This document shows positions 1 through 8,439 of a stretch of 58,916 bases of DNA, piece after piece (position 1 is the stretch's first letter; each line of letters starts with the position of its first letter). The position numbers and the translations under genes were made by a program. This DNA comes from Planctomycetota bacterium (GTDB taxonomy: Bacteria > Planctomycetota > B15-G4 > JADJEK01): positions 1-58,916 of the forward strand of contig JACQZJ010000194.1 in NCBI GenBank assembly GCA_016213895.1, read 5' to 3'. A model generated the notes under the pieces. It did not search any database. It was given only the letters and a program-made list of their open reading frames with translations, and had not been told where the DNA came from.

Positions 1-10
1 AGCCGCGGCA

Positions 11-40
11 GCTGGCGCGGCGCGCAGCGTCCGCGCCAGC
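11..40 (-). terminator. Hairpin just after the DsrK-like gene
   Basis: A perfect 10-bp inverted repeat (GCTGGCGCGG at 11-20 and CCGCGCCAGC at 31-40) encloses a 10-nt loop and begins 4 nt beyond the stop codon of the gene ending at 45. This is the expected place for a transcription end or an mRNA 3' stabiliser. There is no obvious U-tract, so Rho-independent termination is only probable. Confidence 0.5.
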
Positions 41-44
41 GCTC

Positions 45-1646
45 CTAGTGCCATTCCCAGTCGATGAAGCCCGGCTTGGCGTCGACCATCGCGTTCACCA
101 TCAGCTCGACCAGGCCGCCGTAGGAGATCCCCGCCTTCTCCCAGGCGTCGTAGTACTTGATGATGTCGCGGATCTGGCCCTTGCAGTTGCTGCACGGCGC
201 GCACACGTACTTCGGGTGCTCCTTGTCCATCTCCTCGCCCTGGAAGGCCTCGAGGATCTGGCGGAACTTGCGCCGTCCCGTCAGGTGGTGGCGCCAATCG
301 GAGAAGTTGCGGCCCGACATGATGGCGAACCCGGACCCGCCGCCGCAGCAGTAGTTCTCGCAGCCGTGGGGCGCCATCTCGCGGAAGCGGTGCTCCGGAA
401 CGACCGCCTTGATGACCTCGCGCTGCGGCGTGACGATGCCCATCAAGCGCACCACGTTGCACGGATCGTGCAGCGTCACCGGGAAGTCGTTGCGGCTCTT
501 GTCGAACTTGATCTTGCCCGACTTGACGATCTCGTGCAGCACGGTGAACGCACTCTCCACCGGGATCTTGAGGCCGCCCGTCAGGACCTTGTCCGCGATC
601 ACGGTCAACGCCTTGTGCGCGTGCCCGCACTCGCCCAGGACGATGCGCTTCACGCCAAGGCGCGCCGCGGCCTGGGCGTGCTTGATCGCGACCCGGGCGA
701 ACTGGACGTCGTCGTACCAGACGCCGTAGTTGATGCCGTCGTAGGCGGCGTGGTCGCTCGACAGGGTCCAGCTCAGGCCTGCTGCCTGGAAGACGGTGGC
801 GAAGGCGCCGGGGTTCTCGGGCCAGGCCATGATCTCGCCGGCGTTGTGAATAAGCAGGATGTCCGCGCCCTCCACGTCCCAGGGCGTCTTGATGGGAATG
901 CCGGTGCGCTCCGCGGTGTCCTCGTCGATGAACTCGATGTTGTCCTTGACCACGATGTCGTTCATGCCGGTCGAGGAGCCGACCTTGAGCTGCAGCATCG
1001 ACCCGTCGTCGTGGATCTCGCGCGGGACGATCCCCATCTCCTGGCTCGCGACCTTGCGGATCTCGCGCGCGAGCAGGGCGTTGTCCACGCCGATGGGGCA
1101 GGTCTGGGCGCAGCGCCGGCACAGGTTGCAGCGATAGGCCAGCTCGATGAGCCGGGCGACCGTCTTCCAGTTGAGGTCGATGTCGCCGTGCACCCAGGTC
1201 GAGTGCTTCTTGATGTATTTGTGGTAGATGCGCCGCACGATCTCGGAGCGGAACGTTGGACGATAGAGCTCGTTGTGACCGCTCTCCTCGTAGATGTGGC
1301 ACGCCTCGTTGCATGTCTGGCACTTGGCGCAGTGCTCCATCGACATCATGAGCGGCTGCAGGAAGGTCCAGTTGTCCGCCGCGTTGAAGCACTTGCGCAG
1401 GCCGTCGAGGAAGCCGTTGACCAGCTTCTCCTCCTCCTCCTTGGTCTTCGGCTTGGGAATGCCCACGGCGATGGTGTCATCGACGACCACGAACTTCTCG
1501 CAGACGTCCTTGGCAAGCGGCCTGATCGCCGGTTCGTCCTCCAGCTTGTCGAACGGCGGCGGCAGCGGGATCTGATCGCGGATCTCGACCGAGCTGAGCG
1601 GGCCGTCGCCCCGGGAGATGTCCTTGACGTTTTTCGGCTGCTTCAT
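45..1646 (-). CDS. DsrK/TmcB-like (Fe-S) heterodisulfide-reductase-type protein
   Basis: The 533-aa protein looks like a cytoplasmic catalytic or electron-transfer subunit of a membrane redox complex of the HdrD/DsrK/TmcB family. It has two [4Fe-4S] motifs, CAKCQTCNEAC (about residue 107) and CNLCRRCAQTCP (about 173). The second half carries the cysteine-rich CCG-type cluster elements: GECGHA, HDPCN, CENYCCGGGSG and CAPCSNC. The GECGHA element is characteristic of the DsrK/TmcB branch. Its start overlaps the stop of the upstream membrane gene by 4 bp (ATGA), so the two are translationally coupled. No DsrJ, DsrO, DsrP or tetrahaem TmcA gene adjoins it, so the electron donor and acceptor are unknown. 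The family assignment is secure; the sulfur or thiol substrate is not. Confidence 0.85.
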   Translation of the reverse strand: MKQPKNVKDISRGDGPLSSVEIRDQIPLPPPFDKLEDEPAIRPLAKDVCEKFVVVDDTIAVGIPKPKTKEEEEKLVNGFLDGLRKCFNAADNWTFLQPLMMSMEHCAKCQTCNEACHIYEESGHNELYRPTFRSEIVRRIYHKYIKKHSTWVHGDIDLNWKTVARLIELAYRCNLCRRCAQTCPIGVDNALLAREIRKVASQEMGIVPREIHDDGSMLQLKVGSSTGMNDIVVKDNIEFIDEDTAERTGIPIKTPWDVEGADILLIHNAGEIMAWPENPGAFATVFQAAGLSWTLSSDHAAYDGINYGVWYDDVQFARVAIKHAQAAARLGVKRIVLGECGHAHKALTVIADKVLTGGLKIPVESAFTVLHEIVKSGKIKFDKSRNDFPVTLHDPCNVVRLMGIVTPQREVIKAVVPEHRFREMAPHGCENYCCGGGSGFAIMSGRNFSDWRHHLTGRRKFRQILEAFQGEEMDKEHPKYVCAPCSNCKGQIRDIIKYYDAWEKAGISYGGLVELMVNAMVDAKPGFIDWEWH

Positions 1647-2581
1647 TTCTTCTTGAACTCCTCGGTGGCGACGTCGACCCAGCTCTTCTTGCCTTCTCCC
1701 TTGATGTGCGGCGCGCTCCAGCTCACCTTCTGCGCCAGCAGCTTGTTGACCTCCACCTCCTCCTTGTCACCGCGCAGCATCGGCTTGTCGTTCCAGCGGA
1801 TGGCGTGGTAGGCGAAGTACTTGCCCACGAAGTGGGACATGTGCGTGAGCGGGATGTAGGCGAGAAGAGCGCTCAGCAGCACGACCGTGAGGACGGCCAG
1901 GAACGCTTCGCCTCCCGCGCCCGAGAGAGCCGCGAAGTCGCCCGTCACGAGGTTCGCCGTGAAGGCCGTGGTCCGCGAGAAGTCACGGTCGAAAAGCAGG
2001 AAGTTGCCGAGGGCGACGCCGAAGGCGACCACGAAGAACAGCAGGTTGAAGATGTCGGCGCCGCTGGCGAAGCTCCTCAGACCCGGCTCGGTGAGCCGCC
2101 GCTGCAGCACGCCCAGGGCGCCGAGGATGGCCAGGCACATCCCGCTGACGCCGGTCGCGACGATCGCGCCGCTCACGAACGTCCCGAACCCGCCGCCCAG
2201 GATCGACGTCGAGATGGCGCCGAGGACTCCCGTCCCCATCATGAGCACGGTGCAGGCGATGACCAAGTAGAGCCCAAAATGAAACGGCAGCGACCGGATC
2301 CATAGCTTCGGATTGTGCTCCTTCAAGGCCACGAGGAAGAGGATCTCGGGGACCATGACCTTGAGCTCGCCGAGCAGGGAGACCTCCCGGGGCTTGGTCC
2401 ACCACTTGCTCTCCTCGAAGTACGATCCGCCGTAGTGCGCCCGCTTGCCCTCGTGCGCCACCGGGTAGAGTTCCCAGCGCACATGGATCGGCATCCGTGC
2501 CCACATGAAGAACCGCGCGATCACCGCGGCCAGAAAGACCGCGATGCCCGCGTACGCCACGACGTACGGCAGCCACTGCAT
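1643..2581 (-). CDS. DsrM/TmcC/NarI-like membrane cytochrome b subunit
   Basis: This integral membrane protein of about 312 aa should anchor the Fe-S partner encoded immediately downstream and exchange electrons with the quinone pool. Visible features are an N-terminal membrane helix, a soluble loop with the WELYPVAHEGK and GGSYFEESKWW segments, and four further hydrophobic helices (FHFGLYLVIACTVLMMGTG and beyond) with histidines suited to haem b binding. I chose ATG at 2581 because AGGTG lies 6 nt upstream of it. A GTG at 2590 would add three residues. It is the first gene of a two-gene operon. The NarI-like gamma-subunit family is clear; assignment to DsrM rather than TmcC is not. Confidence 0.8.
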   Translation of the reverse strand: MQWLPYVVAYAGIAVFLAAVIARFFMWARMPIHVRWELYPVAHEGKRAHYGGSYFEESKWWTKPREVSLLGELKVMVPEILFLVALKEHNPKLWIRSLPFHFGLYLVIACTVLMMGTGVLGAISTSILGGGFGTFVSGAIVATGVSGMCLAILGALGVLQRRLTEPGLRSFASGADIFNLLFFVVAFGVALGNFLLFDRDFSRTTAFTANLVTGDFAALSGAGGEAFLAVLTVVLLSALLAYIPLTHMSHFVGKYFAYHAIRWNDKPMLRGDKEEVEVNKLLAQKVSWSAPHIKGEGKKSWVDVATEEFKKK

Positions 2582-2761
2582 CGTGCTCACCTCGTTCTCT
2601 GCTTCTCCGGGTGGAGAAGGGACTCTCGCACCGTTTCTGGAGGCGGAACCCTCACGGCCAAGATCGCGGCGGGCGCCGGATCCCGGAGGTTTCCACGGCC
2701 AGAGGGCAGTCCGGAGATCCTACGCCGCGACGAGCCCGATTTCCACGGCGACCGGCCGCAT

Positions 2762-2808
2762 GAAACGAAGTCGTTCCACCGCCGGCGCGCCGGCGGCCTG
2801 CTTCGTTC
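2762..2808. repeat. Inverted repeat with nested palindrome (A)
   Basis: Outer arms GAAACGAAG (2762-2770) and CTTCGTTC (2801-2808) pair with one bulged A. Between them lies a perfect 18-bp palindrome at 2779-2796 (half-site CCGCCGGCG). It abuts element B without a gap. It could be a repressor operator or a folded RNA in the leader of the ROK gene. Confidence 0.45.
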
Positions 2809-2861
2809 GCGGATGAAACTCGCTCGGCCCGTGCGCCGCCGGCCGGCGGTTTCAAGTCCGC
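2809..2861. repeat. Inverted repeat with nested palindrome (B)
   Basis: Outer arms GCGGATGAAAC (2809-2819) and GTTTCA-AG-TCCGC (2849-2861) form an 11-bp stem with a 2-nt bulge. A perfect 14-bp palindrome (half-site CCGCCGG, 2836-2849) sits inside and overlaps the right arm by one base. It shares its core half-site with element A, with the centres about 55 bp apart. Confidence 0.45.
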
Positions 2862-2909
2862 AACGGCCGGCAGGGCGGATCGTGGCGCCACGCACTTGAG
2901 GGCCCCGGC

Positions 2910-3815
2910 ATGAACGCGAGACGGCGCATCGGCATCGACCTCGGCGGCACCAAGATCGAGGCGGCCGCGGTCTCGGGAGAGGCCGGCAAGATCGAGATCG
3001 AGCGGCGCCGGCGCATCCCGACCGAGGCCGAGCAGGGTTACGCTCACATCCTCGCGCGCACCGCCGGCCTCATTCGCCAGACCGCGGCCGAAGCCCGGAT
3101 CGAGCCGCCCTTTCCCGTGGGCGTGGGCATGCCGGGCAGCGTGACGCACGCCGGCCTGGTGAAGAACTCCAACACCGTCTGCCTGAACGGCAGGCCGTTT
3201 CGCGCCGACCTCGCCGGCCTCCTGGGGCAGGAGGTCGCCTTCGCCAACGACGCCAACTGCTTCGCCCTGGCCGAGGCCATCCTCGGCGCGGGGCGCGGCC
3301 GCTCCCTGGTCTTCGGCGTGATCCTCGGCACGGGCGTGGGCGGCGGACTCGTGGTCGACGGCCGCGCGCGCGAAGGGCTGCAGTCGATCTGCGGCGAATG
3401 GGGCCACATGGTGCTCCGGCCGGACAGCGACCGCGCCTGCTACTGCGGCCGCCACGGGTGCGTCGAGACCTACCTCGCGGGGCCGTGGGTCGCCCGCCAC
3501 TACCAGCAGCTCGGCGGAGACGCCTGCGGCCTGCCCGAGATCCTGGCGCGGCGCGCCGCCGGCGAGGAGCGCGCGGTGCGCTGCATCGATGTTTGGCTCG
3601 AGCACTACGGCCGCGCCCTGGCCAACCTGATCAACGTCCTCGATCCGGACGCGGTCGTGCTCGGCGGCGGCGTCTCCCGCGCGGACTGCCTGTACGACGA
3701 GGGGCGCGAGCAGGTCGCGCGCTACGTCTTCACCGACGTCCTGGAGACGCCGATCCTGCGCCACGAGCTCGGCGACTCGGCGGGTGTCCTGGGCGCGGCC
3801 CTGCTGGTCGAGTAG
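2910..3815 (+). CDS. ROK-family sugar kinase
   Basis: This 301-aa cytoplasmic sugar kinase belongs to the ROK family (fructokinase, glucokinase, N-acetylglucosamine or N-acetylmannosamine kinases). The N-terminal phosphate-binding motif DLGGTK is at residues 9-14. The catalytic region GNDANCFALAE-type block is present as FANDANCFALAE near 112. The structural zinc site is intact: H in GEWGHM followed by CYCGRHGCVE. Length and architecture match the bacterial kinase branch and there is no DNA-binding domain, so it is an enzyme and not a ROK repressor. A GAGGG lies upstream of the ATG. It ends 8 bp from a convergent gene. The sugar cannot be named from sequence; a hexose or amino sugar released by the nearby glycosidases is plausible. 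Confidence 0.88.
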   Translation: MNARRRIGIDLGGTKIEAAAVSGEAGKIEIERRRRIPTEAEQGYAHILARTAGLIRQTAAEARIEPPFPVGVGMPGSVTHAGLVKNSNTVCLNGRPFRADLAGLLGQEVAFANDANCFALAEAILGAGRGRSLVFGVILGTGVGGGLVVDGRAREGLQSICGEWGHMVLRPDSDRACYCGRHGCVETYLAGPWVARHYQQLGGDACGLPEILARRAAGEERAVRCIDVWLEHYGRALANLINVLDPDAVVLGGGVSRADCLYDEGREQVARYVFTDVLETPILRHELGDSAGVLGAALLVE

Positions 3816-3823
3816 GAGCGGCT

Positions 3824-5443
3824 CTACCGCGCCAGGAACTGGTTCTCCTCGCTGCGCGCCTCCCCCACCGAGGTCACGCGCACGCCGGCCGCGTCCACGA
3901 TCGGGCAGACGTTCTCGCAGATGCCGCAGCCGATGCAGCGCTCCGGCACGATCTCGGGCACGTGGATGACGGCCTCCCCGCCCTCGGGCAGGAGCACGCG
4001 CTCGGCCCGCGTCACGATCGCCTTGGGCGCGGTCGGGCAGTGCTCCTCGCACACGGTGCACTCGCGCCCAAAGGCGTGCGGCAGGCAGCGGCTTTGGTCG
4101 AAGAAGGCCTGGCCGATCTTGCGCGCCTTCTTCTCTTCCACGGTGAGGCGTTCGATCGCACCGGTCGGACACGCCGCCGAGCAGAGCGTGCAGCCGTACA
4201 GGCAGTAGCCGAAGCGGTACTTCATCACCGGCGTCCAGAAGCCGTCGAGGCCGCCCTCGAGGACCGCCGGCTGCAGGACGTTCGTCGGGCAGGCGCGCAT
4301 GCACGCGCCGCAGCGCACGCAGCGCGACAGGAACTCCTGCTCGGCGCGCGCGCCGGGCGGCCGGATCAGCTCGGGCGCGACGCGCTTCGGCCGCCACGGC
4401 GACTTGACAAGCGGCAGGAAGAGCGCGCCGGCGGCCGCCCCGAGCACCAGGTCGCGTCGCGTGCGGTCCGGGACGGCGGGCGCGGCGCGCGCCCGGCCGA
4501 GTCCGGCCGCGAGCCCCTCCTCGGGACACCTCTCGGCGCAGGTGTAGCAGAAGACGCACTCCTCGACCCGGAAGCCCTCGAGCGACCCCGGCTCCGCCCC
4601 GGTCGGGCAATTCCTGGAGCAGGCATCGCAGGACGTGCACTTCTCGTCCGGCCGCATCCGCACCAGGCCGAGCCGCGCGAAGAGCGAGAGCAGGGCCCCG
4701 AGCGGGCAGAGGTAGCGGCAGAAGAAGCGCTCGCGCAGCCAGTTGAGCAGCATGAGGGCGAGGAAGACCACGCCGATCAGCACCCCCCCCTGGTGGAAGC
4801 GCTCGGCGATCTCGGCGCCCTCGTACGGCAAGTAGAGGACGCCGAGCGCGGTGTTCCCGACCTGGCCGAAGTCGAAGCGGCCGAGGAAGGAGTAGAGCGA
4901 GTCCGTGGCCCAGGCGAGCGCGGGCAAGAGCGCGGTGGTGACGGTGCGCGTGAGGAGCGCGATCGGGTCGAAGTAGCCCACGAGCTGCCCGCCAAAGAGC
5001 GCCGAGGCCAGCACCGCGCCGAGCACGAAGTGCTTCATGCCGAGGAGCCGCGAGTACCCGGAGCGCGCCTCGCGACTGCTGAGCCGCAGCTTGCGGCCGA
5101 GCCAGCCGGCGAAGGTCTGCAGCGCGCCCAGGGGACAGACCCAGCCGCAGTAGAAGCGCCCGAAGAGCGCGGTCAGGACCACGACGGCGAGCGACAGGAG
5201 AAGCGCCGGCTCGAGAGCGTGGGCGCTGAGGTAGGTGACGGCGAGCAGCAGCGGATCGAAGTCGAGGAACAGCGTGCCCGGATAGACCTGCACGCCCCCG
5301 GCCTGCTGGATCGAGAGGACGACCAGGAGGAGGAAGAGAGCGAGCGCGGCAACCTGCGAGAGGCGGCGCAGGTTCGCCGCCGAGAGGATCTCCCGGTCGA
5401 TGCGCTCCGCCAGGCCGCGGCCGTCGCTCTTCCTGCGCGCCAT
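3824..5443 (-). CDS. NapH/CcoG-like membrane polyferredoxin
   Basis: This 539-aa membrane iron-sulfur protein probably moves low-potential electrons across or along the membrane. The N-terminal half has about five membrane helices and two NapH-type CGWVCPLGA / CRYLCPLGA motifs. These are followed by ferredoxin motifs CTSCDACSRNCP and CVFCYTCAERCP. A hydrophobic stretch (LVLGAAAGALFLPL) precedes a second ferredoxin half with CVRCGACMRACP, CTLCSAACP, CTVCEEHCP and CIGCGICENVCP. It is effectively a NapH-like protein fused to a NapG-like or ferredoxin domain. The gene directly abuts the upstream DUF362 gene (TAG then ATG), so they are one transcription unit. The family is certain; the physiological partner is unknown. 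Confidence 0.85.
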   Translation of the reverse strand: MARRKSDGRGLAERIDREILSAANLRRLSQVAALALFLLLVVLSIQQAGGVQVYPGTLFLDFDPLLLAVTYLSAHALEPALLLSLAVVVLTALFGRFYCGWVCPLGALQTFAGWLGRKLRLSSREARSGYSRLLGMKHFVLGAVLASALFGGQLVGYFDPIALLTRTVTTALLPALAWATDSLYSFLGRFDFGQVGNTALGVLYLPYEGAEIAERFHQGGVLIGVVFLALMLLNWLRERFFCRYLCPLGALLSLFARLGLVRMRPDEKCTSCDACSRNCPTGAEPGSLEGFRVEECVFCYTCAERCPEEGLAAGLGRARAAPAVPDRTRRDLVLGAAAGALFLPLVKSPWRPKRVAPELIRPPGARAEQEFLSRCVRCGACMRACPTNVLQPAVLEGGLDGFWTPVMKYRFGYCLYGCTLCSAACPTGAIERLTVEEKKARKIGQAFFDQSRCLPHAFGRECTVCEEHCPTAPKAIVTRAERVLLPEGGEAVIHVPEIVPERCIGCGICENVCPIVDAAGVRVTSVGEARSEENQFLAR

Positions 5444-6457
5444 CTAGCCGCCGAACCCCTCGCAGCGGGACTTGGCCCTGGTCCAGTCGGCGAAGCCGAC
5501 GCCGTACTCCTCGGCCCGGGCCACGAAGCGCGGCAGCGCCGCGCTCCCGCCATAGCGCCCGCCGAACATGTGGCGCAGGGCGAAGGCGTCCACGGCCACC
5601 GGGTCGACGCCCGCCACGATGGCGAGCGGGTGCTCCACGTAGCTGAGCGACCCGCCCTGCGGGCCGTTGCTCGCCAGGGCGCGCAGACCGTCCACCAAGC
5701 AGAGCGTGGGCCGCAGCAGGAGCGCCAGCTCGGCGATGGATTCATGCACGCGCTGGTGCAGGCGGCTGCGTTCGCCGCCGACGGCGCCGAACAGGTTCTT
5801 CATGGCCAGCGTGGCGCCGGTGAGCGCGTGGTGCTTGGCGATGGCCGCGCTGATCACCTTGTCGGCCGCGAGGTAGTTGGCGTCGACCAGCCATTCGCGC
5901 GCGGGATCGAGCGGGCTCCGCACGCGCACGTACTCGCGCGGGAAGACCATGCGCCCGCCGGCGGCCTCGACCGCGGGCCCGATGCGGCTCTCCTCGTAGC
6001 ACTTCCTCGGCTCCTCGCAGCTGCGATCGCCAACCTGGACATCGCGCGCGCCCGCGGCCTTGGCGAGCCTGACGATCTCCCCGACCACGTCCGGGTTCGT
6101 GGTCGCCGCGTACTCCGGGCGCCTGGCCCAGCCGATGTTCGGCTTGACGTAGACCGTGTCGCCCGGGCTGACGAAGCGCCCCATCCCGCCGAGCGCCTCG
6201 ATGATCGTGCGCGTCATCTCCGCCGCGGCCGCGAAGTCCGCGGCCGCCGCCGGCCCGGCCACGGGAAGCCTGAGCGCGGCGAGGTCGACGGCCTCGGGCG
6301 GGGCCGGGTTGAGCGCGTCCCAGCGCCGCTCGAGGCGCACGCCGCCGCCGCGCCGGTAGCGCTTGACGCCGAGAAGAGAGGCCCAGAACGGCGAGGTGAA
6401 GGCCGCCCCGCCGGTGAGCCAGAGCGACTTCCTCAGGAACTCGCGGCGGCTCTTCAT
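5444..6457 (-). CDS. DUF362 protein with Tat signal
   Basis: A 337-aa protein of the DUF362 family, whose members occur next to iron-sulfur proteins and have no settled biochemical role. The N-terminus carries a twin-arginine-type sequence (SRREFLRKSLWLTGGAAF), predicting export of a folded, perhaps cofactor-loaded, protein. Family landmarks include VYVKPNIGW near residue 105, a GDRSCEEPRKCYEES segment, AMKNLFGAVGG, and the C-terminal GVDPVAVDAFAL block with about 50 further residues. The start overlaps the stop of the DUF6599-like gene by 4 bp, and the stop abuts the polyferredoxin gene. The arrangement suggests a joint role in an electron-transfer system outside the cytoplasm. Confidence 0.8.
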   Translation of the reverse strand: MKSRREFLRKSLWLTGGAAFTSPFWASLLGVKRYRRGGGVRLERRWDALNPAPPEAVDLAALRLPVAGPAAAADFAAAAEMTRTIIEALGGMGRFVSPGDTVYVKPNIGWARRPEYAATTNPDVVGEIVRLAKAAGARDVQVGDRSCEEPRKCYEESRIGPAVEAAGGRMVFPREYVRVRSPLDPAREWLVDANYLAADKVISAAIAKHHALTGATLAMKNLFGAVGGERSRLHQRVHESIAELALLLRPTLCLVDGLRALASNGPQGGSLSYVEHPLAIVAGVDPVAVDAFALRHMFGGRYGGSAALPRFVARAEEYGVGFADWTRAKSRCEGFGG

Positions 6458-7407
6458 TCGCGCACCGCCTTCAGGAAGTCAGCCAGCTCCTCGTCCGAGG
6501 CGATGAGGCAGCCGATGACGAGGTGGTCTCCGCGGCGCAGCACAGAGCAGCGCGCGCCTGCCGCTCCCGCCTCGAACTCCTCGCTTCCGGCGGGCGCGCC
6601 GAAGTGCAGGGCCAGGGCGCGCGCCCGCTCGGGGGTCGCCGCGAGCGCCAGCGCGGGCACGACGTCCGCGCCGCTCGGCACGGAGAAGAGCCACGCCGGG
6701 GAGCCGCGCGACAGGCCGAGCACCTCGGCGGGCACGGGCAGGCCCTGCGCGCCGTACGGCCCGAAAACCAGCTTTTCGCTGCCGGGAACGCGCGCCACGC
6801 CCGCGAGCGGAAACGCGGGAGCGGCCTCTGCCGGGCGCGAGTCGCGCAGCACCTCGGCCAGGCGGCTCACGAACTCCGCGAGCCGCGCCGTGTCGGCCAG
6901 GTTCTCGGCGCTGACCGCGAGGAAGCGGTCGGCGTGGCACAAGACGGCGCGATCCTCGCCCCCGGCCGCGAGCACCGGGCCGGGAAAGGGAGCGTCCGAC
7001 GGGCCGCGGTTCAGGCTCCAGATGCCGAAGGCCGCGGCGGCGTCCGCCATCGCGTATTCCTCGAGGTGCAGGCGCGCGCCGCCTTGCTCCTCCAGGGCGC
7101 GGGTGTGCAGGCGGCGGAAGCCGTACTCGTAGAAGAGCACGTCCCCGCCGTCGATGCGGTCGGCGAGCGGTGGGCGGCCCGGGCCGGCCTCGGCGTCTGG
7201 GTAGTAGGTCTGGACGGGCGAGGCCTGCCAGCCGGCGGCCAAGCGCCCGTCCGCGATCAGCGCCGCGCCCGCGCCCGCGCCACCTTCCGCGGAGAGCAGC
7301 GCGTCGAGCGGCCCGGCGTGGCGCCGGAGCGCGGTGAGCGGCAAGACGAACAGCCCCGCGATCGCGGCGAGGACGAGCGCCTTCAGCAGGATCCTCGAGC
7401 CGCCCAT
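6454..7407 (-). CDS. DUF6599-like exported hypothetical protein
   Basis: A 317-aa protein with an uncleaved or cleaved N-terminal hydrophobic segment (ILLKALVLAAIAGLFVLPLTAL) followed by a soluble extracytoplasmic domain. The segment GGDVLFYEYGFRRLHTRALEE followed by MADAAAAFGIWSLNRG is the pattern I associate with DUF6599 proteins, which sit beside DUF362 and polyferredoxin genes. No catalytic motif is visible. It is coupled to the DUF362 gene downstream and overlaps the 3' end of the truncated DUF362 gene upstream by 25 bp. Function unknown; the family name is moderately sure. Confidence 0.65.
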   Translation of the reverse strand: MGGSRILLKALVLAAIAGLFVLPLTALRRHAGPLDALLSAEGGAGAGAALIADGRLAAGWQASPVQTYYPDAEAGPGRPPLADRIDGGDVLFYEYGFRRLHTRALEEQGGARLHLEEYAMADAAAAFGIWSLNRGPSDAPFPGPVLAAGGEDRAVLCHADRFLAVSAENLADTARLAEFVSRLAEVLRDSRPAEAAPAFPLAGVARVPGSEKLVFGPYGAQGLPVPAEVLGLSRGSPAWLFSVPSGADVVPALALAATPERARALALHFGAPAGSEEFEAGAAGARCSVLRRGDHLVIGCLIASDEELADFLKAVRE

Positions 7408-8309
7408 GGAAGGGGAGCCCTACACCTAGCGACAGGATCGAGCGAGAAGTACAGGGCGTTGTTGACCTCCTTCTTGTCGTCGGTGCACTTCCCCGGGCCG
7501 CCGTCGAAGCCGCACAGGATGCCGTCGAGGATGCTGAGCGACCAGCGCTCCGTGACCAGCTTCTGCGAGCAGACGTCGGCGATGAAGGGCGCGCAGCAGT
7601 CGCTGTGGCAGGTGCCGCTCGTGGGATGCAGCAGGCCGAAGGCGATGTTCTTCAGGGAGAGCGTGACGCCCGAGATGCTGTGGTTCTTCATCACCGGCAG
7701 GTTGATGATGCGCGTGAGCCGTTTGGTCAGGATCTTGGGCCAGTGCGTGGTCGTCTGCCCGTCGGGCGTGGTGTAGGGCGCCTCCTCGTCCATGTCGTCA
7801 TCGAAGCCCAGGCAGTGGATCTTCCCCACCTCCTTGGTGCGCACGTAGCCCGCCTCGTCGAGCTGCTGGCCGTAGCGATCGAACACGAGGATGCGCTCGG
7901 CGGGCAGGCCGAGCTTGAGCAGGGCGCCGGACAGGACCTCCGGGATCTGCGTATGCGTCGAGAGGTGCCTGGTGCCCAGGCAGTTCACCTTGAGGCCGAC
8001 GACGTCCTCCTGGCGCACGAACACGCCGAGCGCCTCCTCCAACGTCTCCTTGCCGGTGAGCTTCTTCATCCCGGCCTCGATCATCTTCGCGACGACCTCC
8101 TTGTTGACCTTGGCGGTCACCTCCTTGCCGTCGAGCACCTTGTCGCTCACCACCTTGATGACGGCCGACTTGCCGTCCTGCCTGCTGGCCGCGGCCAAGC
8201 TGAGCGGCATGTTGGCGACCACGGCCGCCGAGCCGGCCGTCGCCACCGAGGAGCGGATGAACTCGCGGCGCGAGAGCCGCTCCGACTTCATGGTCTCGTC
8301 CTTGCTCAC
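7383..8309 (-). CDS. DUF362 protein, C-terminally truncated
   Basis: A 308-aa Tat-exported DUF362 protein (RRE-type signal RLSRREFIRSSVATAG). I start it at GTG 8309 because AGGAGG lies 7 nt upstream; an in-frame ATG lies 6 codons later at 8291. It shows VGLKVNCLGTRHLSTH, NLPVMKNHSISGVTLSLKN and a Cys pair in HSDCCAPFIADV. The conserved C-terminal SLDPVA element is reached, but then the sequence changes to an arginine/proline-rich 12-residue tail and stops inside the next gene. The intact neighbour has about 50 residues after the same DPVA motif. This looks like a 3' deletion that joined the two genes; it may be a degraded copy or a functional short form. Confidence 0.7.
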   Translation of the reverse strand: MSKDETMKSERLSRREFIRSSVATAGSAAVVANMPLSLAAASRQDGKSAVIKVVSDKVLDGKEVTAKVNKEVVAKMIEAGMKKLTGKETLEEALGVFVRQEDVVGLKVNCLGTRHLSTHTQIPEVLSGALLKLGLPAERILVFDRYGQQLDEAGYVRTKEVGKIHCLGFDDDMDEEAPYTTPDGQTTTHWPKILTKRLTRIINLPVMKNHSISGVTLSLKNIAFGLLHPTSGTCHSDCCAPFIADVCSQKLVTERWSLSILDGILCGFDGGPGKCTDDKKEVNNALYFSLDPVARCRAPLPWAARGSC

Positions 8310-8439
8310 TGTGCGTCCTCCTGGCCGGCGCGGGGCCGCGCGCGGGCCGGTGCGGATTCTACTGGAGGCGGCGGCGCGCGGCCAGCAGCCGCGCCCGAGC
8401 GCGGCGCCTCGACGCGCTCGGCGGAGTGCGCTGCACGTT

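Larger units (their letters stand above)
2582..2909. other. Divergent intergenic region with two tandem hairpins
   Basis: This 328-bp region separates the divergent DsrMK-like operon and the ROK kinase gene. I see no credible gene in it. It holds two directly adjoining inverted-repeat structures (2762-2808 and 2809-2861), each with a CCGCCGG/CCGGCGG palindrome inside longer arms; these are listed separately. No clear -35/-10 pair could be assigned for either operon. Confidence 0.5.

Noticed and set aside
11-40. The inverted repeat at the left edge as an attachment site or transposon end
   Set aside because: There is no integrase or transposase nearby and its position right after a stop codon fits a terminator better.
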